Origin: BMS3ABIN03 sp964418885
GTDB lineage: Bacteria > Bacteroidota > Ignavibacteria > Ignavibacteriales > Ignavibacteriaceae
Assembly: GCA_964418885.1 (NCBI GenBank)
Contig: CAYQNW010000108.1
Span: 1 to 10,939 of the forward strand
Length of the DNA: 10,939 nt
Reading direction: 5' to 3'
In this document: one piece after another, positions 7,151 to 10,939 of the stretch
Layout of the letters: the number at the start of each line of letters is the position of its first letter
How positions within the stretch are numbered: position 1 is the first letter of the stretch
The notes under the pieces: generated by a model
The model's database searches: none
What the model was told of the DNA's origin: nothing
Seen by the model: only the letters and a program-made list of their open reading frames with translations
Position numbers and translations under genes: made by a program

Positions 7151-7612
7151 ATGAAAACATTATTATTCTTTATAACAATATTATCTACGTTAAATATATA
7201 TCCCCAGGTAAAAGATTTTGAAACAGGCTTATATTTAGTTCTACCTGAAGATTCCTGTACGGGAGAAAATTATAAACATACCCTCGAATCTTTATCCGAT
7301 ACATTTTGCCTGGCACAAGAACCTATAATCACTATTAAAGATTTCAAATCCTGTACAACGGATTCATTACAGCTTGAAGGGAAAAGACAATATTCTTTGA
7401 ATATAAAATTGAAAGAATCTGCAGCTTTAAGGTTTAAAGAATTCACAACTGAAAATGTCGGGAAAAGATTAGCATTTATAATTGATAAGAAAGTTGTAAT
7501 GGCTCCGGTAATACGTGATCCGATCACCTCCGGTATGTTGTCAGTTTTTGATGATTACCCTGTAATAAAAGAGTTGGGGATGAAATTAAAAAAGGAGATG
7601 AAACAACCATAA
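7151..7612 (+). CDS. Small exported protein with SecD P1-head-like domain
   Basis: 153 residues from ATG 7151, preferred over the upstream ATG at 7124 because AAAAGG (7139-7144) is well spaced and the product then opens with a clean signal peptide (MKTLLFFITILSTLNIYPQ). The upstream start would also overlap the lipoprotein gene. Residues about 80-146 resemble the P1 head of the SecD/SecDF translocase subunit: an SLNIKLKESAALRFKEFT strand-helix, NVGKRLAFIIDKKVVMAPVI (102-121), then DPITSG. The SecD counterpart reads roughly NxGKxLAIVLDGxVxSAPxI. SecD itself is a multi-span membrane protein of several hundred residues, and none of its membrane segments or its SecF partner is here. This is therefore a stand-alone periplasmic domain, not a truncated secD by any visible scar. 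Cysteines at C39 and C55 flank the middle. The gene sits 13 bases after the lipoprotein gene and 24 before the methyltransferase gene. Its role is unknown; a chaperone-like or binding function is only a guess. Confidence 0.75.
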   Translation: MKTLLFFITILSTLNIYPQVKDFETGLYLVLPEDSCTGENYKHTLESLSDTFCLAQEPIITIKDFKSCTTDSLQLEGKRQYSLNIKLKESAALRFKEFTTENVGKRLAFIIDKKVVMAPVIRDPITSGMLSVFDDYPVIKELGMKLKKEMKQP

Positions 7613-7636
7613 ATTATAAAAGCAAAAAGGGTGAAA

Positions 7637-8497
7637 ATGAAGAATAAAAGTGGAAATACTGCGTTCGGTGCAGCATCCGTAAGATTAATGGAGCAATTGG
7701 AACCTGGTGATAAGAAATTATTCAATGATCCGGTTATTTATCATCTTACAAGTCCTGTTATACGTTTCATTATAAAATCTAAATTCCTCCGTAATTACTT
7801 TGTTCGTCAATCAGATAAAATAATTCCCGGGATAATAGGCGGACAGATTTGCCGAACTAAATTCATAGATGAGAAAACTCTACAGGTATTAAATGAGGTA
7901 CAACAAATATTAATTCTGGGAGCCGGACTCGACACAAGAGCTTACAGACTTGAAGGAATAGATCAGAAATCAATTTATGAAGTTGATCTTCCCTATATCC
8001 AGCAAAACAAGATAACCGGACTGAAAAAATATTTTGGAAAACTTCCTTCAGAAGTTCATTTTATCCCGATAGATTTTAACACCCAAAAAACAGAAACGGT
8101 TTTAGAAAATTCATCTTTCGATATTAATAAATCCACGTTAGTTATACTGGAAGCTGTAATTCAATACATAAATAAAGAAGCTGTCGATGAAGTTTTTAAA
8201 TTTATATCCAAGCTTCCAAATAACAGTTATTTACTTTTCACATACATTTTACGTGATATAATTGAAAGAAAAACCGAAGGTGCAGATAAAATAATTAATT
8301 GGTCTGAAAAGAAACATTGTCCTTTTGTGTTTGGTATTAATCCATCTGAATTAAAATCGTTTCTGGAGAGCTATAACATTGAATTGTTAGAAGATGTTGG
8401 AACAGAATTTTACCAGGTTAATTATTTAAAGCCGTTAAAACGGGATATGAATGTTTTTAATGGCGAGAGAACTACTTTTGCAAGAATTAATAAATAG
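7637..8497 (+). CDS. Class I SAM-dependent methyltransferase, LCMT/PPM1 (TIGR00027-like) family
   Basis: 286 residues from ATG 7637; a GTG at 7631 is also in frame but AAAAAGG (7624-7630) is better placed for the ATG. There is no signal peptide, so the protein is cytoplasmic. Family landmarks are visible in order: the N-terminal SGNTAFGAASVRLMEQ helix and LFNDPVIYHL; the SAM-binding glycine loop ILGAGLDTRAYRL (93-105); the acidic YEVDLP (114-119) with D117 expected to bind the ribose hydroxyls; PIDFN as the motif near the adenine; and VILEAVIQYI (169-178), equivalent to the family's LxxEGxxxYL. The length fits this family (about 260-300). Members methylate carboxylates of proteins or small molecules, or phenolic and natural-product oxygens, so the substrate cannot be read from sequence. 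It is the last gene of the tight three-gene run starting at 6295. The usual EG of motif IV is EA (E172-A173), a mild deviation. Confidence 0.85.
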   Translation: MKNKSGNTAFGAASVRLMEQLEPGDKKLFNDPVIYHLTSPVIRFIIKSKFLRNYFVRQSDKIIPGIIGGQICRTKFIDEKTLQVLNEVQQILILGAGLDTRAYRLEGIDQKSIYEVDLPYIQQNKITGLKKYFGKLPSEVHFIPIDFNTQKTETVLENSSFDINKSTLVILEAVIQYINKEAVDEVFKFISKLPNNSYLLFTYILRDIIERKTEGADKIINWSEKKHCPFVFGINPSELKSFLESYNIELLEDVGTEFYQVNYLKPLKRDMNVFNGERTTFARINK

Positions 8498-8601
8498 AAA
8501 TTATTTTTACTAAATTTAGAAATACAGATTGAGGAGATCACTACATATTTACAGATTGCAACTTTGAATCTTTTTCGTTCATTTCCCATAAGGAGAAAAA
8601 T
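8498..8601. other. Short intergenic region before the beta-helix gene
   Basis: This 104-base AT-rich gap has no hairpin with a T-run and no recognisable promoter. AAGGAG at 8590-8595 is the ribosome binding site for the next gene, 6 bases from the ATG at 8602 and 9 from a second ATG at 8605; either could be used. The distance allows a separate promoter, but read-through from the upstream gene run is also possible. Confidence 0.4.
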
Positions 8602-10467
8602 ATGATGTTATTCCATTCAAAAAGAAATCTGAACAAATTTACTTCACACTTTATTTTAATTATCATTTTTAGTTCAATGACTTTAATTGCTCAACCATCC
8701 GGCGGACCTTACGGACCAATTCAGCAGACTTATGACCTTCCGAAAGTAGAAGGTACAATTTATTATGTCGCCCCCGATGGAAAATCAGATCAGTCGGGAG
8801 AAGAACTTTCCAATCCAACTACAATTGAATCTGCAATTGAAAAAGTTAAAACCGGCGATGCAATAGTCATGAGAGGAGGAACATATCGTACCGGCAACCT
8901 TGTGTTTAACCAGGGAATTACTATTCAACCTTATAAAGATGAACTACCTGTTTTAAAAGGTACCTATATTGCAAAGGACTGGGAAAAACAGGAAAACGGA
9001 TTGTGGGTCACAAAATGGGAATATCTTTTTCCATCAAAACCGGATAGCTGGTGGCGACGTTATCGTCACGGTTCGGATGTTCCGCTACACCGTTTTAATA
9101 ACGATATGGTTTTTGTAAATGGAAGATTTCTGCAATCAGCCGGCTGGGAAGGTGAACTGTATGAAAACTCTTATTATATAGATTATGAAACTGGTTTGGT
9201 TTACCTCGCTGTTGATCCGACTGATAAATTGATAGAAATAACTGCTTTCAATGTTGGACTATTAAGAACAACCAAAGACATACATGGAAAAACTTCAGAT
9301 AAAATAGGACCTACTATACGCGGAATAACATTAACGCAATATGCATACCGCGCAATAGAAGTAGAAGGATACTACCCGGAAAAATTAGATCCGGAGGAAA
9401 ATCATGGTAAAGATGTAATCGGTTCAACCTTTGAAAATTGTACAATCTCATATTGCTCACGTGTTGCAGGTTATTTTAAAGGTGATCACATGACATTTCG
9501 TCATTGCAGGATAAGCAATACCAGCACGGAAGGTATTTATATTATTGCTTCATCGGATGTTCTTCTTGAAAAAAATATTTTTGAACGTAATAACATTGAA
9601 CATCTCCAGGGATATTATCCTTCTGCTGTTAAAATTTTCAACCAGTGTTACCGCGTTACCTGCCGCGATAACTTAGTCAGAGATCTGGAAAATTCCATTG
9701 GTATCTGGTACGACGTAGGAAACGTTGATGGCGTATTTATTAACAATTGGTGTGAAAATGTTCATTACAATGAAACTCACCGTAAACCAAACGATGTATG
9801 GCCAACCGGTGCTGGCTTCTATTTTGAAATTTCAAAAGGAGCTGTTTGTGCCGGAAATCTATTTGTTAACTGTGATGCCGGGATTCATCTGCGTAATGCT
9901 GCAAATGTTGAGGTGTATCAAAACACATTTATAAACAGCCAGGCTCTTATTGGTCGTGATACCAGAACAGCAAAAGGGGATCATTTTGATTGGCATCCAA
10001 GTACCGGGCCCGGTATAGATGAACGGGATGACCATATATTTGAAAACAATTTTATGGTTGCAGATAATAACTTTAAAGAATCGTTACTTTATGTATGGCA
10101 GCCAGATAAGTTATGCGGAATGGTAACCAAGCCTCAATTAAGACAACTCGATTACAATGTATATGTTCGTACCTTTGAAGACAATGCATCAGCGCTAATT
10201 CAATGGTGTACTTTTGAAAACAATGATTGCAAAACACTGTTCTTAAATTCAGTTGATGAGCTTCAGAAAATAAATCCGGAATATTCTGTTCACAGCAAAT
10301 ATTTTCCAAATTATCATGGTCCTTTATTTAAAGGTATTGAAGTCGGCAATTACCAGCTGTTAAAGTCGTTCCCGGGATCAAACGATGCCGCTGTTCTGCC
10401 ATCTGAAATAAGCAAGCTTCTCGGGCAAACAGGAAAATATATCGGAGCTTATCCGCCTGTTCAATAA
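8602..10467 (+). CDS. Exported right-handed parallel beta-helix protein, possible polysaccharide-active enzyme
   Basis: 621 residues. An N-terminal signal peptide with a long basic region (cleavage probably after LIAQ, near residue 31) directs export. YYVAPDGK (54-61) through IESAIEKVKTGDAIVMRGGTY is the opening typical of DUF1565/pectate-lyase-like beta-helix enzymes. An aromatic and basic inserted region follows (SWWRRYRHGSDVPLHRF, then VFVNGRFLQ and YYIDYETGLVYLAVDP). From about 234 to 510 run short strand-turn coils with repeated N/C-rich turns, such as FENCTISYC, FRHCRISNT, LEKNIFERN and CRDNLVRD. GIWYDVGN (367-374) and GFYFEISKGA (405-414), followed by AGNLFVNCDAGIHLRNA, match a pattern I recall from glycosidase-like beta-helix proteins, making D371 and E409 candidate catalytic acids. 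This is inference. A pectate lyase, glycoside hydrolase (for example GH120- or GH141-like) or epimerase cannot be separated by eye. Unlike the two T9SS proteins upstream, it has no sorting domain and ends at AYPPVQ, so it may stay in the periplasm. Confidence 0.78.
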   Translation: MMLFHSKRNLNKFTSHFILIIIFSSMTLIAQPSGGPYGPIQQTYDLPKVEGTIYYVAPDGKSDQSGEELSNPTTIESAIEKVKTGDAIVMRGGTYRTGNLVFNQGITIQPYKDELPVLKGTYIAKDWEKQENGLWVTKWEYLFPSKPDSWWRRYRHGSDVPLHRFNNDMVFVNGRFLQSAGWEGELYENSYYIDYETGLVYLAVDPTDKLIEITAFNVGLLRTTKDIHGKTSDKIGPTIRGITLTQYAYRAIEVEGYYPEKLDPEENHGKDVIGSTFENCTISYCSRVAGYFKGDHMTFRHCRISNTSTEGIYIIASSDVLLEKNIFERNNIEHLQGYYPSAVKIFNQCYRVTCRDNLVRDLENSIGIWYDVGNVDGVFINNWCENVHYNETHRKPNDVWPTGAGFYFEISKGAVCAGNLFVNCDAGIHLRNAANVEVYQNTFINSQALIGRDTRTAKGDHFDWHPSTGPGIDERDDHIFENNFMVADNNFKESLLYVWQPDKLCGMVTKPQLRQLDYNVYVRTFEDNASALIQWCTFENNDCKTLFLNSVDELQKINPEYSVHSKYFPNYHGPLFKGIEVGNYQLLKSFPGSNDAAVLPSEISKLLGQTGKYIGAYPPVQ

Positions 10468-10484
10468 AAGACCAGGATAAAATT

Positions 10485-10503
10485 GTTGATTCGGATAATC
10501 AAC
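10485..10503 (+). terminator. Possible hairpin end signal of the beta-helix gene
   Basis: Inverted repeat GTTGATT (10485-10491) and AATCAAC (10497-10503) with loop CGGAT, 17 bases after the stop codon. The stem is AT-rich and no T-run follows, so it is a poor classical terminator. The perfect palindrome CTGAATATTCAG (10505-10516) begins two bases later. Confidence 0.35.
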
Positions 10504-10522
10504 ACTGAATATTCAGCAAGCT

Positions 10523-10669
10523 TTAACTCATCCCTACCCTTCTCTTTCAAAGAGAAGGGACTATTTCTATAAATAACTGCTTATTTACATCTTGACAATG
10601 AGACACAAAATTTAATGTCCTACTAAACATAAGTCCCTCTTTAACAAGAGAGGGATTAAGGTGAGTTAA
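10523..10669. repeat. MITE-like inverted-repeat element with a hairpin in each arm
   Basis: The ends TTAACTCA (10523-10530) and TGAGTTAA (10662-10669) are perfect inverted repeats. The similarity continues inward for about 40 bases with mismatches and small indels: the left arm has a CCCT..CTCTT..AAGAG..GGGACT order, and the reverse complement of the right arm shows the same. Each arm is itself a hairpin. The left one pairs CCCTTCTCTT (10537-10546) with AAGAGAAGGG (10550-10559). The right one pairs TCCCTCT (10634-10640) with AGAGGGA (10649-10655). The inner about 70 bases are AT-rich and have no coding frame. This structure fits a small non-autonomous element or a dispersed palindromic repeat; no target-site duplication is obvious. 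Confidence 0.6.
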
Positions 10670-10939
10670 TTATTTGAAGCCGGTATGATTGCTTACAAAA
10701 GAATAGCAGGATATTGCACTAACGCTTGATTTTTTAACGAAGAAATTAGATATTGTTTTCGGGTTAAGAAAATAGTAGATCCCCAATTTTTTTTCACTAT
10801 TATCCGGGGCTGAAGTGAAGAAAGAGAATATACTTTCTTATGTAGCAAATGAAGAATTATATTCATTAAACCTTTCAAGATTTAAAATATCTTGTTTTCA
10901 TATAGAAATACATAAAACTTCAAGTCCTGAATATTTTAA

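Larger units (their letters stand above)
10468..10939. other. Non-coding right end of the window
   Basis: No gene is supported in these 472 bases. The left part holds a 7-bp hairpin and a 12-base palindrome, the middle a MITE-like inverted repeat. From about 10680 on there is only AT-rich sequence with a weak hairpin (CAAGAT/ATCTTG, 10876-10894, then TTTT). One + strand frame is open from about 10783 to the window end but has no ATG and no ribosome binding site, and its peptide is not recognisable. Confidence 0.5.

Noticed and set aside
9725..9934. Overlapping + strand frame of 69 residues inside the beta-helix gene
   Set aside because: It is an alternative frame of a well-supported gene and its peptide shows no domain or signal.
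10523..10669. CRISPR array or tRNA in the repeat region at the right end
   Set aside because: There are only two inverted arms and no direct repeats with spacers, and no cloverleaf or anticodon arm can be drawn.
10693..10878. Minus-strand open frame of 61 residues in the right intergenic region
   Set aside because: The region is low in GC, there is no clear ribosome binding site, and the peptide resembles no family I know.

Overview
The window looks like a fragment of a moderately AT-rich member of the Ignavibacteria or a related lineage of the Bacteroidota/Chlorobi group, probably a metagenomic scaffold because it contains a 100-base N gap. Two large secreted proteins end in a type IX secretion (T9SS) sorting domain of the QNYPNPFNP type, the putative lipoprotein has the YPLKVGNQWTY-style opening I associate with this group, and ribosome binding sites are AAGGAG-like. 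The taxonomic call is inference; no rRNA or tRNA gene is present. All supported genes are on the + strand.

Layout. (1) 1-1344 is the C-terminal half of a tricorn-type S41 protease, followed by a clear stem-loop. (2) 1648-3813 is a secreted Asp-box/propeller-like protein with a T9SS tail. (3) 3979-6198 is a glucuronoyl-esterase (CE15) protein with three fibronectin-III-like modules and a T9SS tail, interrupted by the N gap at 4329-4428. (4) 6295-8497 holds three closely spaced genes: a putative lipoprotein with a calcium-type loop, a small exported protein resembling the SecD P1 head, and an LCMT/PPM1-family SAM methyltransferase. (5) 8602-10467 is an exported parallel beta-helix protein, possibly a polysaccharide-active enzyme. 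(6) 10468-10939 is non-coding as far as I can see and carries a MITE-like inverted-repeat element.

How the genes may work together. The CE15 enzyme would cut the ester between lignin and the 4-O-methyl-glucuronate side chains of xylan at the cell surface. The beta-helix protein is a plausible second polysaccharide-active enzyme. The Asp-box protein would share the T9SS export route. No SusC/SusD pair, sigma/anti-sigma pair or other typical polysaccharide-utilisation gene is visible, so a dedicated locus is only a hypothesis. The most unusual points are the GCSYAGK nucleophile motif of the CE15 domain, where characterised fungal enzymes have GCSRNGK; the stand-alone SecD P1-head-like protein between a lipoprotein and a methyltransferase gene; and the nested-hairpin repeat at the right end. 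I see no clear defence, CRISPR or phage system.
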